This document shows, in pieces, positions 52,301-61,011 of a stretch of 64,000 nucleotides of DNA; position 1 is the stretch's first letter; every line of letters begins with the position of its first letter. The stretch comes from an uncultured Phascolarctobacterium sp. Lineage in GTDB: Bacteria > Bacillota > Negativicutes > Acidaminococcales > Acidaminococcaceae. The stretch is taken from NCBI GenBank assembly GCA_900544885.1, contig UQWU01000001.1, forward strand, positions 40,552 through 104,551, read 5' to 3'. The notes beneath the pieces are model-generated. The model was not told where the DNA came from and made no database searches. It saw nothing but the letters and a program-made list of their open reading frames with translations. A program made the position numbers and the translations under genes.

Positions 52301-54151
52301 ATGAGCCGTTTAAAAATTGAAACACCGGACCAAGCCCAGCTAACCGTTGAACGCTTGTACAAAGATCTTGAACGTCACATCATCGCCAGCCCTCCGGGAC
52401 TGTGCCCTGTTGACCTGCAACTTTCTTTCTTGAAAGTATGCCATGCCCAAACCTGCGGTAAATGCGTTCCCTGCCGCGTAGGACTTGCCCAATTACAGAA
52501 CTTGATGGAAGATGTTCTTGACGGTAAAGCAACTATGAAAACCTTGGATTTAATCCAAGAAACCGCCCAAAACGTTGCTGATAGTGCTGATTGTGCCATC
52601 GGCTTTGAAGCAGCCAAAATGGTTCTGGCAGGCTTAGAGGGCTTCCGTGAAGACTATATTAACCATATCAAAAAAGGTAAATGCTCCATCCACGAGCACC
52701 ACTCCATCCCCTGTGTAGCACTTTGCCCGGCACAAGTAGATATTCCTGGCTATATCGCCTTAGTCGGTGCTGGACGCTATGCCGACGCAGTACGTCTCAT
52801 CCGTAAGGATAACCCGTTCCCCACTGCTTGCGGTTTGATTTGCGAACATCCTTGTGAAGCACGTTGCCGTCGTAGTATGATTGATGCCCCCATTAATATC
52901 CGCGGCTTAAAACGTATGGCAGTTGATAACGCTCCCAGCAACACTGTTCCGGTTCCTGCTAAAGAACCTGCTACTAATAAACGTATCGCTATTATCGGTG
53001 GCGGTCCTAGTGGCTTATCCGCAGCTTATTATTTAGAGCTGATGGGTCACCACGCTGTAGTATTTGAAGAAAAGAGTAAACTGGGCGGTATGCTGCGTTA
53101 TGGTATTCCTTCCTACCGTTTCCCCCGCGAACGTCTGCAAGAGGATTTGGACGCTATTCTCTCCACCGGCGTTGAAGTTCATCTGAACAGCAAAATCGGT
53201 AACGGTGAAGGTGAAATTCCTTTTGAAAAATTACGCGAAGAATTTGACGCTGTTTATATCGCTATCGGTGCCCATACTGATAAGAAAATCGGTATCGAGG
53301 GCGAAGATTCTAAAGGCGTTGTCAGTGCCGTAGAAATGCTGCGCGACATCGGCGAAGATAAAATGCCCGATTTCACCGGTAAAACCGTTGTCGTTATCGG
53401 TGGCGGTAACGTTGCTATGGACTGCACCCGCAGTGCTGTACGCTTAGGTGCCGAAAAAGTTATCATTGCCTATCGTCGTCGTCAAGACGATATGACTGCC
53501 CTGCCTGAAGAAATTGAAGGTGCTATTGCCGAAGGTGCAGAGCTATACGGTTTAAAATCTCCCCATCATATCGAAGCAGACGAAAACGGTAATGTAGCTG
53601 CCCTGTGGGTAGAACCGCAGATTATCGGTCCTATTGATGCGTGGGGACGTGCTCGTCCGATTCATGCGGACTTAGATTTAGAGCGTATTCCCTGCGATGT
53701 TATCATCGTTGCTATCGGACAAGGCATTATGCTGCGTCCTTTTGAAGAAGCAGGTATCAAAATTAAACGCGGAACTATTTCTGCCCTCTCCAGCAGCGAA
53801 TTGGCTAATAACGAAGGCGTCTTTGCCGGTGGTGACTGCGTAACCGGCCCGGCAACTGTTATCCGTGCTATTGCTGCAGGTAAAGTTGCTGCTGCCAACA
53901 TCGACGAATATCTTGGCTATGAACATATCATTACCTGTGATGTAGAAATTCCTAATCCCGATATCGATGATAAGAGTCCCTGTGGTCGTATTCAGATGAA
54001 TAATCATGAAGCAGGTACCCGTAAAAACACCTTTGATCCCATCGAATGCAGCATGACTGTACAAGAAGCATGCCAAGAAGCCGGACGCTGCCTGCGTTGT
54101 GATAAATTCGGCTTCAGTACCCTGAAAGGAGGCAGAACCTTAAAATGGTAA
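52301..54151 (+). CDS. NuoF-type Fe-S / GltD-like NAD(P)H flavoprotein partner of the hydrogenase
   Basis: A 616-residue fusion. Residues about 30-120 match the C-terminal [4Fe-4S] domain of NuoF/HydB (CHAQTCGKCVPCRVG), but the FMN/NADH-binding part of NuoF is missing. Residues about 130-616 match glutamate-synthase small subunit: Cys-rich (CVALCPAQVDIPGYIALV, CGLICEHPCEARCRR), FAD loop IIGGGPSGLSAAYYLE and NAD(P) loop VVIGGGNVAMDCTRSAVRLGA. It should pass electrons between NAD(P)H and the hydrogenase. ATG 52301 follows GGAGG at 6 nt. It overlaps hydA by 7 bp. Confidence 0.88.
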   Translation: MSRLKIETPDQAQLTVERLYKDLERHIIASPPGLCPVDLQLSFLKVCHAQTCGKCVPCRVGLAQLQNLMEDVLDGKATMKTLDLIQETAQNVADSADCAIGFEAAKMVLAGLEGFREDYINHIKKGKCSIHEHHSIPCVALCPAQVDIPGYIALVGAGRYADAVRLIRKDNPFPTACGLICEHPCEARCRRSMIDAPINIRGLKRMAVDNAPSNTVPVPAKEPATNKRIAIIGGGPSGLSAAYYLELMGHHAVVFEEKSKLGGMLRYGIPSYRFPRERLQEDLDAILSTGVEVHLNSKIGNGEGEIPFEKLREEFDAVYIAIGAHTDKKIGIEGEDSKGVVSAVEMLRDIGEDKMPDFTGKTVVVIGGGNVAMDCTRSAVRLGAEKVIIAYRRRQDDMTALPEEIEGAIAEGAELYGLKSPHHIEADENGNVAALWVEPQIIGPIDAWGRARPIHADLDLERIPCDVIIVAIGQGIMLRPFEEAGIKIKRGTISALSSSELANNEGVFAGGDCVTGPATVIRAIAAGKVAAANIDEYLGYEHIITCDVEIPNPDIDDKSPCGRIQMNNHEAGTRKNTFDPIECSMTVQEACQEAGRCLRCDKFGFSTLKGGRTLKW

Positions 54152-55872
54152 ATCTGACTATTGACGGCTTAAAAGTTTGCGTACCCGAGGGTACTACTAT
54201 TATGCAGGCTGCTGCCAGCGTCGGCATTGAAATTCCCCGTCTGTGCTACTTAAAAGATATCAACGAAATCAGTGCTTGCAAAGTATGCGTTGTCGAAGTA
54301 CAAGGTCGCAACCGTGTTGTTACTTCCTGTACCACTCCTGTTGAAGAGGGACTTGTTGTTTATACTAACTCTCCTAAAGCACGTCGCGTACGCCGCAGCA
54401 ATGTAGAGCTGATTTTATCCCAGCATGACTGCCTATGTGCCACCTGTGTCCGCAGCGGCAATTGCAGCTTGCAAAAACTTTCCAACGATTTAGGTATTTA
54501 TGATATTCCTTATGAACGCGATATCGTGGATACTCCCTGGGACCAAAACTTCCCTCTGATTCGCGATTCTAAAAAATGTATTAAATGTATGCGTTGCGTA
54601 CAAGTCTGCGACAAAATTCAGGACCTGCACGTTTGGGACGTACAAAATACCGGTTCCCGCACCACCGTCGACGTTGCCGGTAATATCACCATCGACGCTG
54701 CTAATTGTAGTCTGTGCGGTCAATGTATCACCCACTGCCCCGTCGGTGCACTGAAAGAACGTAACGATGTACCCAAAATTTATGAAGCTTTGGCCGATAC
54801 TTCTAAAGTAACCGTCGTACAAGTTGCTCCCGCAGTACGTACTGCTTGGGCAGAAGCTTTCAACATTCCTGAAGAACTGGCAACTGAAGGCCGTTTAGTA
54901 GCAGCCTTAAAACGTGTCGGCTTCGATTACGTTTTTGATACCAGCTTTGCTGCTGACGTGACCATTATGGAAGAAGCTAGTGAACTTTTAGCACGCATGA
55001 GCAATCCCAATGATCACAGCTGGCCCATGTTCACTTCCTGCTGCCCTGGCTGGGTAAGCTATGTTTCTTATAAATATCCCTATTATATTGCCAACCTTTC
55101 CACCACTAAATCTCCGCAACAAATTTTTGGTGCTATTGCTAAATCTTATTTTGCCGAGAAAAAAGGTCTCAAGCCGAAAGAAATCTGCTCTATCTCCATC
55201 ATGCCCTGCGTTTCTAAAAAACGTGAAGCCGAACTCTTTTCCATGCGCAGTTCCGGTACTCATGATGTAGATATTGTCCTCACTACTCGCGAACTGATTC
55301 GTCTGCTACGTGCAGAACACATCAACCCCGCTATTTTAGAGGAACAACCATTTGATAACCCTCTTGGTCAAAGCACTGGTGCCGGCGTTATCTTTGGTGC
55401 AACTGGTGGTGTTATGGAAGCAGCTTTACGTACTGCCCATTATGCCATCACCGGTCAAGAAGCTACAGCAGAAGCTTTCTCTCCTGTACGTGGTGAAGCA
55501 GGCCGCCGTATTGCCGAATTCAAAATCGGTGACAAAACTTTGCGTACCTGTACCGTCAGCGGTTTAGGCAATGCAGGTCGTCTTATTGAAGACATCAAAG
55601 CAGGAAAAGTACATTTTGATTTTGTCGAAGTAATGGCTTGCCCCGGTGGCTGTGTCGGTGGCGGTGGTCAACCTATTCACGACGGCGAAGAACGTGCCGC
55701 CATGCTTGGCGAAAAGCTTTACAAACTGGATAATAAACGTCCTCTGCGTCAATCTCACAATAATCCTGATGTACAAGTATTGTACAATGAGTATTTAGAA
55801 AAACCTTTGAGTGAAAAAGCAGAAAAACTGCTCCATTCCAATCATTTAAAAGAACATAATTATCTGGTGTAA
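54145..55872 (+). CDS. hydA: [FeFe] hydrogenase, NAD(P)H-linked type
   Basis: A 575-residue hydrogenase. N-terminal [2Fe-2S] domain (CYLKDINEISACKVC), His-Cys [4Fe-4S] region (HDCLCATCVRSGNCSLQ), two [4Fe-4S] motifs (CIKCMRCVQVC; CSLCGQCITHCP), then H-cluster motifs TSCCPGWV, MPCVSKKREAE and EVMACPGGCVGGGGQP, all ligands present. It evolves or takes up H2, with the upstream flavoprotein as NAD(P)H interface. The maturases HydE, HydF and HydG are not in the window. Confidence 0.96.
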   Translation: MVNLTIDGLKVCVPEGTTIMQAAASVGIEIPRLCYLKDINEISACKVCVVEVQGRNRVVTSCTTPVEEGLVVYTNSPKARRVRRSNVELILSQHDCLCATCVRSGNCSLQKLSNDLGIYDIPYERDIVDTPWDQNFPLIRDSKKCIKCMRCVQVCDKIQDLHVWDVQNTGSRTTVDVAGNITIDAANCSLCGQCITHCPVGALKERNDVPKIYEALADTSKVTVVQVAPAVRTAWAEAFNIPEELATEGRLVAALKRVGFDYVFDTSFAADVTIMEEASELLARMSNPNDHSWPMFTSCCPGWVSYVSYKYPYYIANLSTTKSPQQIFGAIAKSYFAEKKGLKPKEICSISIMPCVSKKREAELFSMRSSGTHDVDIVLTTRELIRLLRAEHINPAILEEQPFDNPLGQSTGAGVIFGATGGVMEAALRTAHYAITGQEATAEAFSPVRGEAGRRIAEFKIGDKTLRTCTVSGLGNAGRLIEDIKAGKVHFDFVEVMACPGGCVGGGGQPIHDGEERAAMLGEKLYKLDNKRPLRQSHNNPDVQVLYNEYLEKPLSEKAEKLLHSNHLKEHNYLV

Positions 55873-55890
55873 AGTTACTTAATACACAAA

Positions 55891-55923
55891 AGAAGCTTCT
55901 CATAACGAGAAGCTTCTTTTTTT
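55891..55923 (+). terminator. Terminator of the hydrogenase operon
   Basis: AGAAGCTTCT occurs on both arms around a short loop, followed by a T-run. Confidence 0.88.
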
Positions 55924-55962
55924 ACGTAAAGCAGACCACACCTCTCAGTCACCTTACAGGTG

Positions 55963-56157
55963 ACAGCTCTCCTTACAAGGAAAGCCAGGCAACTACTAAT
56001 TTCCTTCAGCAAATGTAGTTAATGACACGTTCTCGCGTACTCTACAATAACTATCTCTTCCGCAGTAAATTTGTACCTTTTACTTCCGCTTAACGAGCTT
56101 GCCTCTCCTCACGAGGAGAGGTGGCAGTGAGCGTCAGCGAACTGACGGAGAGGTCTT
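55963..56157. repeat. Dispersed intergenic repeat, copy B
   Basis: Homologue of 29954-30147, with an internal CCTCTCCTC/GAGGAGAGG hairpin and the end GACGGAGAGGTCTT. Non-coding. It fills the space between the hydrogenase terminator and folT. Confidence 0.75.
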
Positions 56158-56201
56158 TTTTCGCCGTTCTTCTTTCTACTAGCGAGAGGTCTGCACTCGT
56201 C

Positions 56202-56240
56202 AATAAAAAACTGTAGTAACTTCTTCAGCTACTACAGTCT
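56202..56240 (-). terminator. folT terminator
   Basis: On the minus strand ACTGTAGTA pairs with TACTACAGT, followed by TTTTTTATTG. Confidence 0.85.
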
Positions 56241-56249
56241 TTGGCATTT

Positions 56250-56774
56250 TTATTTTACACTTACAGATTTTTTCCACATTATTGCTGCATAAACAGAACG
56301 ATGGACGAACATAAAAAGCATGATTTCCATAGGATAGCAGATAATATTCTTGATTAGACGGCTCAAGAAAATCGCTTCGGCCGCTTTATCATAGAAAATC
56401 ACCAACCATAAGGTATTTAATCCCAGATGAATTAATACTGTTACTAAAAGGAAAGGTTTCCAAGCTTCCTTCCAACCGATTTGCCTCTTTTTGTGAAAAA
56501 AATAACCATAAATCCAACCAGTGCAGAAATCAGACAAGGTAAATCCTGGGAAAAAGATACTCAAGCCTAAAACAGCAGTACCGATGAGATTTGCCGCAGC
56601 ACCGACAAGCGCACCTTTCCATGGTCCATACATAGCACCATATAAGGCAATAGGCACAAAGCCAAAGGTAATGTGAACAAAGGTTGTGTGCAGAGCAAAA
56701 ACGTAGGTCAAAAGAATAGTCAGACTGACGAACATTCCCCCTAGCACAAGAGCACGAATATCAATTTTTTGCAT
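56250..56774 (-). CDS. folT: Folate ECF transporter substrate-binding component FolT
   Basis: A 174-residue membrane protein with about six transmembrane segments and ECF S-component features: FVHITFGFVPIALYGAMYGPWKGALVGAAANLIG and LSDFCTGWIYGYFF. FolT captures folates and works with the shared EcfAA'T energising module, which is not in this window. The THF riboswitch directly upstream supports the folate assignment. Confidence 0.9.
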   Translation of the reverse strand: MQKIDIRALVLGGMFVSLTILLTYVFALHTTFVHITFGFVPIALYGAMYGPWKGALVGAAANLIGTAVLGLSIFFPGFTLSDFCTGWIYGYFFHKKRQIGWKEAWKPFLLVTVLIHLGLNTLWLVIFYDKAAEAIFLSRLIKNIICYPMEIMLFMFVHRSVYAAIMWKKSVSVK

Positions 56775-56839
56775 AAAAATACCTCCTCAATAAATGCGTT
56801 GCTGCAAAATTGAGAAGGTGCTGTATCTCATTGATGCAA

Positions 56840-56936
56840 CAGCGGGATGCAGTAACTGTACCGCAAGGCTAAGCTTTTCGTCCGTATGACAACTCCCCGT
56901 TCATTCGGCACTTAACGCACAGTCACTTACTCTGTT
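56840..56936 (-). promoter_or_regulatory. Tetrahydrofolate (THF) riboswitch
   Basis: On the minus strand the leader shows the class consensus in order: AGAGTA, CGTTAAGTG, TGAACGGGGAGTTGTC, ACGAAAAGC, CTTGCGGT and TTACTGCATCCCGCT. It sits about 65 nt before folT. Folate-bound RNA would be expected to reduce folT expression. Confidence 0.88.
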
Positions 56937-57135
56937 TTAAAACCAAAGTATAATTCAATTACTTTACCACTATTTTACATTGATGTCAACTGAACCTCCC
57001 ACGACTAAAGTCACATGGTTCTAAAATTTAAAATTTTATTTACTATAGCTAGTACTTTATTTTTATCGATTTTACTTTAAATATCTTCTACTTCATAGAC
57101 ATAGTGAATTTCAAAGAACCTAGCTTTAGACGTAA

Positions 57136-57162
57136 GAAAAAACTGCCTTACGGCAGTTTTTC
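57136..57162. terminator. Terminator after the acetyltransferase gene
   Basis: AAAAACTGCC and GGCAGTTTTT pair over TTAC, directly after the minus-strand stop. 56941-57135 holds no gene that I can see. Confidence 0.85.
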
Positions 57163-58347
57163 TTAAAAATATTCGTTTATATAAGTTCTACACTTAGGAA
57201 AAAGTTCATCCAACAGCTGTAATTTATGCAAAGAAGTAGCTTTTATTTTACCTGCTTCCCACAACTCGGTAGCAGTAAAGGTGCCGAAGTACATTTGCGT
57301 AAAGGTCCCCATATCCATGGTGATTTCTTCAGCTTCCATAGTGCTATGTACTTCTACGACTTCCGGAGCAATATCAATTTTAAGCAAGTGGTTATTACGT
57401 TCAATAACATTATCAGTCAAAAGCAGAACCACACTACCGTCTACTGCTGTTTTTGGTACTACAAGCTGTGATAAGGCTCTACGAGCATCTAAACAACGTG
57501 CCATCATAAATGGTGCTACGCTACCTGTACAACTTTGATCAGCAAAGCTTAAATACGATTTATCCCAAGCTTCTGCCAGCCAAACAAATTCCTTGGCAGA
57601 GCTTTGATGTAAAGCAGCATAATGCAATAATCTATTCCGCACCTGTTGATCAGCAGCTAGGAGCTCGATAACAGTAAAAACCTCGTCGGCAACGCTATAG
57701 AGCATATACCCCTGTGATTCGCCATCACGATAAACGACTGCACATTGAACCTTTTCCAGCTTATGCACACTTAACAGCTTATTCCATTGGAAAGGCGTAC
57801 GTTCAGGAACACCGTTATAAGCAGCAGTCAGTTTAGCATACAAGGGAGCCAGCACCGCACTATCCAATGCTATATGTTCAACAGCCAGTCCATCACCATA
57901 GGCACCGGGTTGAAGCTGTGCCAGCGGCATCTTATATTGATGACGATAATAACAATAGCTGAACTGATATGGCAGATAAATCCCCGCATAAATAGGCATC
58001 AATGTAACGAATGTCATATTCTGTGCCCGTAGCACTTCTAATGCTGTTTCCAGAAGCGGGCGGAACAAATGCTGTCCTCTAGCCTCAGGTGCTGTTGCAA
58101 CACCGACGATATAAGGAGCAATCTGCTTTACACCACGGATATTCAGCATATAAGGATTGATATGCAACATGGAACGCAGTTTTTCTGTATCGCCGATTTC
58201 TTCAAAGGCTCCGATAACCATATTATCCTTGCCACAATATTCATTAAAGTAATATTGAAAAAAAGGTTCATCTTTATGCTCAAAGCAATAATCCCACAAA
58301 TCCTCGACCTGTGGCATACGCTCTTCGTTAACCATACGATAAATCAT
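57163..58347 (-). CDS. Eis-like GNAT N-acetyltransferase
   Basis: A 394-residue protein with N-terminal GNAT domain (acetyl-CoA loop VGVATAPEARGQHLFRPLLE near 85-104), a second GNAT-like middle domain and an SCP2-like C-terminal domain ending in a free carboxylate (TYINEYF), the three-part build of Eis enzymes. Eis proteins acetylate amines of varied substrates. The gene ahead of it (58366) ends 18 bp before its start, so they are likely cotranscribed. Confidence 0.82.
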   Translation of the reverse strand: MIYRMVNEERMPQVEDLWDYCFEHKDEPFFQYYFNEYCGKDNMVIGAFEEIGDTEKLRSMLHINPYMLNIRGVKQIAPYIVGVATAPEARGQHLFRPLLETALEVLRAQNMTFVTLMPIYAGIYLPYQFSYCYYRHQYKMPLAQLQPGAYGDGLAVEHIALDSAVLAPLYAKLTAAYNGVPERTPFQWNKLLSVHKLEKVQCAVVYRDGESQGYMLYSVADEVFTVIELLAADQQVRNRLLHYAALHQSSAKEFVWLAEAWDKSYLSFADQSCTGSVAPFMMARCLDARRALSQLVVPKTAVDGSVVLLLTDNVIERNNHLLKIDIAPEVVEVHSTMEAEEITMDMGTFTQMYFGTFTATELWEAGKIKATSLHKLQLLDELFPKCRTYINEYF

Positions 58348-58365
58348 AAGACACCTCTTTGATGG

Positions 58366-59253
58366 TTATTTACCAAAAACTAAATTATATTTTTTCACCA
58401 TGAATTCAGGATGCAAAGCTTCTTTAGCAGTACGCAGTCCTGGATGACCCATATCCTCCTCACGGTTCAGATAAGTGACATCATTCCAAGCATGAGCCGC
58501 AAATTCTTTAGTAATAGCAGTATATAAACCACGCACATCATGACGAGCTTTTTCTACATGGAGCACTGCAGTATCATCATTAATTTTTTTACCAAAACTA
58601 AAGGCTTGAATCTTGCCGTCAAAGCGGATAGCACCACCACGCAGTCCCAGCTGCTCAAAGCTGATAAATGCTTCCTGAATAGCGTATTTTTCACACAACA
58701 GAGAAGGATCCTCTGCCATATGCTCTTCACACCAGCGTTCGCCAAAGTTTAAGCATTCCATCATATTATCAAAAGTAATCGGTTCGTAAGTAAAATCAGG
58801 ATGGGCTTTCACAAACGCATTATAATGATTCTTCTGACCATGCAGCTTACGTCCGCTCATATTAGCCAGTTTTTCTCGTAAATAAACATAATCCCAGTTA
58901 TCGCGATCTTCAATAAACTCTAAACCAGGCATAACACGTTCCAAACGTTCCTTAGTAAAATCATAGATACCGTGCATTTCAAAAGGTTTTCCTTGATGTG
59001 CCTCCTGCAGCTCGGCAAACAGCTTAGGCAGATCTTCATCACGACCACCGAAGGGCTGGATATAAAAATCAACATCATTACGTTTTACACGCAAAAGCAG
59101 AAAATCATGAGCAACGCACCAAAAAATATGGTAACAATCACGCCAAACAAACAAATTAGAAAAAGCACATTCACTGCCTCTTTGATGAGATTTAGATATA
59201 TAACTTTCAAACAAAGGCTTTTGTGCCAATGTAACTTCTTTAAATTCTAAAAT
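58366..59253 (-). CDS. DUF2156 protein (MprF C-terminal-like acyltransferase fold) with probable ATT start
   Basis: About 295 residues in a tandem-GNAT fold like the lysyl-phosphatidylglycerol synthase catalytic domain: RGSECAFSNLFVWRD near 25-40, LHGQKNHYNAF and GYYTAITKEFA-like LYTAITKEFAAHAW. The nearest standard start (TTG 59229) lies about 32 nt after a perfect AAGGAGG (59268-59262) and would cut off LEFKEVTL, which belongs to the family's N-terminus. The only in-frame codon at proper spacing (8 nt) is ATT 59253. Function unknown; no transmembrane flippase part is present. Confidence 0.75.
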   Translation of the reverse strand: MLEFKEVTLAQKPLFESYISKSHQRGSECAFSNLFVWRDCYHIFWCVAHDFLLLRVKRNDVDFYIQPFGGRDEDLPKLFAELQEAHQGKPFEMHGIYDFTKERLERVMPGLEFIEDRDNWDYVYLREKLANMSGRKLHGQKNHYNAFVKAHPDFTYEPITFDNMMECLNFGERWCEEHMAEDPSLLCEKYAIQEAFISFEQLGLRGGAIRFDGKIQAFSFGKKINDDTAVLHVEKARHDVRGLYTAITKEFAAHAWNDVTYLNREEDMGHPGLRTAKEALHPEFMVKKYNLVFGK

Positions 59254-59357
59254 AAATAAAACCTCCTTGGTATTTCTACCATTTTTGTATACTTTCTTAT
59301 TATAGCATACTAGTTTACTTCATTTATAAAATTGTTATATTTTTAACATTCTATTCA

Positions 59358-59396
59358 CAAAAACAATAGAAGCGCCTGACACTGCAGACGCTTCTT
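59358..59396 (-). terminator. Terminator after the 59403 membrane protein gene
   Basis: On the minus strand AGAAGCGTCTG pairs with CAGGCGCTTCT with one mismatch, then ATTGTTTTTG. Confidence 0.7.
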
Positions 59397-59402
59397 AAAT
59401 TT

Positions 59403-59909
59403 TTACATTATCTTATGAATGGACAGCATAATGCGATATGAAAGCATAACACCAATTACACCCGTGATGAATTGTGGTACACTCATAGCAAAAATTACTG
59501 CCCGCTGCACAGATACGCTTGGAATCTGCACAAAGCTTACAATCAACCACGCCGCTACACACATTAACACAGCCTTGCAGGCGGCCGGCATAACAATTGC
59601 CAGCTTGCGGTCCCCCCCCAGCCAATAAATCAAAAATATAAAAAGCAAATTACCTACCCAAACTACCGGAATCAAAAACGGTAACAGAATCTGACCTTGC
59701 AGATAAGCACTCATAGGCAGCAGCAAACCTAGAAGAAAGGCTGTCGGCAGACCGACTACTTTTAAGGTGAGGATCATCATCATGTGTACCAAAGTACCGA
59801 TAACAAAGGTTGACAGCAATTGCGGCATGGGCAGCACTATCCTGATGGATTGCAGGACAAGAGCTAAAGCGATGAGCAGCGCTCCCCTAACCATAGCTTT
59901 GCTGTGCAT
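59403..59909 (-). CDS. ECF S-component-like membrane protein
   Basis: A 168-residue protein with five to six transmembrane segments. Start RGALLIALALVLQSIRIVLP and the small-residue-rich helices resemble ECF substrate-binding proteins (RibU/BioY-type length). The ligand is not apparent. It shares one base with the aminotransferase-like stop (TAATG), so the two are translationally coupled and probably act on related compounds. Confidence 0.7.
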   Translation of the reverse strand: MHSKAMVRGALLIALALVLQSIRIVLPMPQLLSTFVIGTLVHMMMILTLKVVGLPTAFLLGLLLPMSAYLQGQILLPFLIPVVWVGNLLFIFLIYWLGGDRKLAIVMPAACKAVLMCVAAWLIVSFVQIPSVSVQRAVIFAMSVPQFITGVIGVMLSYRIMLSIHKIM

Positions 59910-60784
59910 TATTTTTTAGGACACTCCTTTGCCACAAATTCCATATATACCTTTTGTAATTGCGGAACTATTTCGCCGACTTTACCTTCATTAACGAAGC
60001 TGCGGTCGATTTTAGTAACCGGCATGAATTCACAACGCGGACCGCACAAGAATGCTTCATCAGCCTTCAGTGCGAAATCTTTATCAAAAGCACGCTCGAT
60101 AACCTGCAAATCCATATCCTTTGCCAGACGTTCCATCAACAGACGACGGGTGATATTTTTATGAATATATTTATTTTCCGGATGAGTCCACAAAATACCA
60201 TCTTTATAAATAAAGAAGCTTGCTTCGGTGCTTTCAGTAATTTTACCATCACGAACGAACAGAGCATCAAAGAAATTGCCGATAGCTGCTTTTTGTTTAG
60301 CCATAACCTCCGGCATTCTATTCAAGGTATTGATATCGCAATGAGCCCAGCGTTCATCAGTTTCAGTAATAACACCTACACCTTTTTCACGTTTAGCAGC
60401 TAAAGCTTCTCTATCCACAGGTACAGCATACATAGTAAGCTGTGGAATACTTTGTTCAGGATAATTCAAAGCATAAGGACCACAACCACGAGTAATCTGG
60501 GTGTAGATTTCGCATTCCTGCAAACCTATTGCAGCCAGCAGAGCCTCATGGAATTCTACCAATTCTTCAATCATATACACGCCAGGAATCTTCATAGCGA
60601 TAACAGAATCAAAGAGATTGTTCATATGCGGCAGCAGAGCGAAGCTACGTCCATTGTAAACAGGCACGATTTCAAAAACACCGTCACCAAAATTGTGTCC
60701 GCGGTCATTGACATTAATCAAGGCCTCTTCATAAGGCATTACCTCGCCATTGACCAATACTAAATTTTCTTGCTTTTCACTCAT
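59909..60784 (-). CDS. Class IV aminotransferase-fold protein lacking the PLP lysine
   Basis: A 291-residue homologue of D-amino-acid transaminase: NVNDRGHNFGDGVFEIVPVYNG, YTQITRG, KDGILWTHPENKYIHKNITRR. At the family's Schiff-base Lys (DIKSLN in D-amino-acid transaminase) it has DINTLN, Asn152 (codon AAT at 60331-60329). The phosphate-binding Arg of the HxxRL motif is also Asn (HMNNLF, Asn56). Classical PLP catalysis is therefore unlikely; it may be a pseudoenzyme or a repurposed fold. ATG 60784 has GGAGG upstream. Coupled to the ECF-S-like gene. Confidence 0.88.
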   Translation of the reverse strand: MSEKQENLVLVNGEVMPYEEALINVNDRGHNFGDGVFEIVPVYNGRSFALLPHMNNLFDSVIAMKIPGVYMIEELVEFHEALLAAIGLQECEIYTQITRGCGPYALNYPEQSIPQLTMYAVPVDREALAAKREKGVGVITETDERWAHCDINTLNRMPEVMAKQKAAIGNFFDALFVRDGKITESTEASFFIYKDGILWTHPENKYIHKNITRRLLMERLAKDMDLQVIERAFDKDFALKADEAFLCGPRCEFMPVTKIDRSFVNEGKVGEIVPQLQKVYMEFVAKECPKK

Positions 60785-60933
60785 AAGCAAATCCTCCATC
60801 CCATTCTATTTACAGAGTTCAAAAATATTTTACTTTTTTCCCTACGTAAACTAATAAAAATATTGTATAATAAAGAACAATATTTGAAAATATTATACAC
60901 CATTTCAGACTGATTTTGCAAAAAAATATACTT

Positions 60934-60967
60934 AAAAAATCCCTACTATTTTGCCGGGGAATTTTTT
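60934..60967. terminator. Hairpin between divergent genes
   Basis: AAAAAATCCC and GGGGAATTTTTT pair imperfectly upstream of the antiporter gene. It may be an attenuator or bidirectional terminator. Confidence 0.4.
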
Positions 60968-61011
60968 ATTTTATATAGATTTAGTAATTCATTATCCAAA
61001 GGAGCTGTTTT

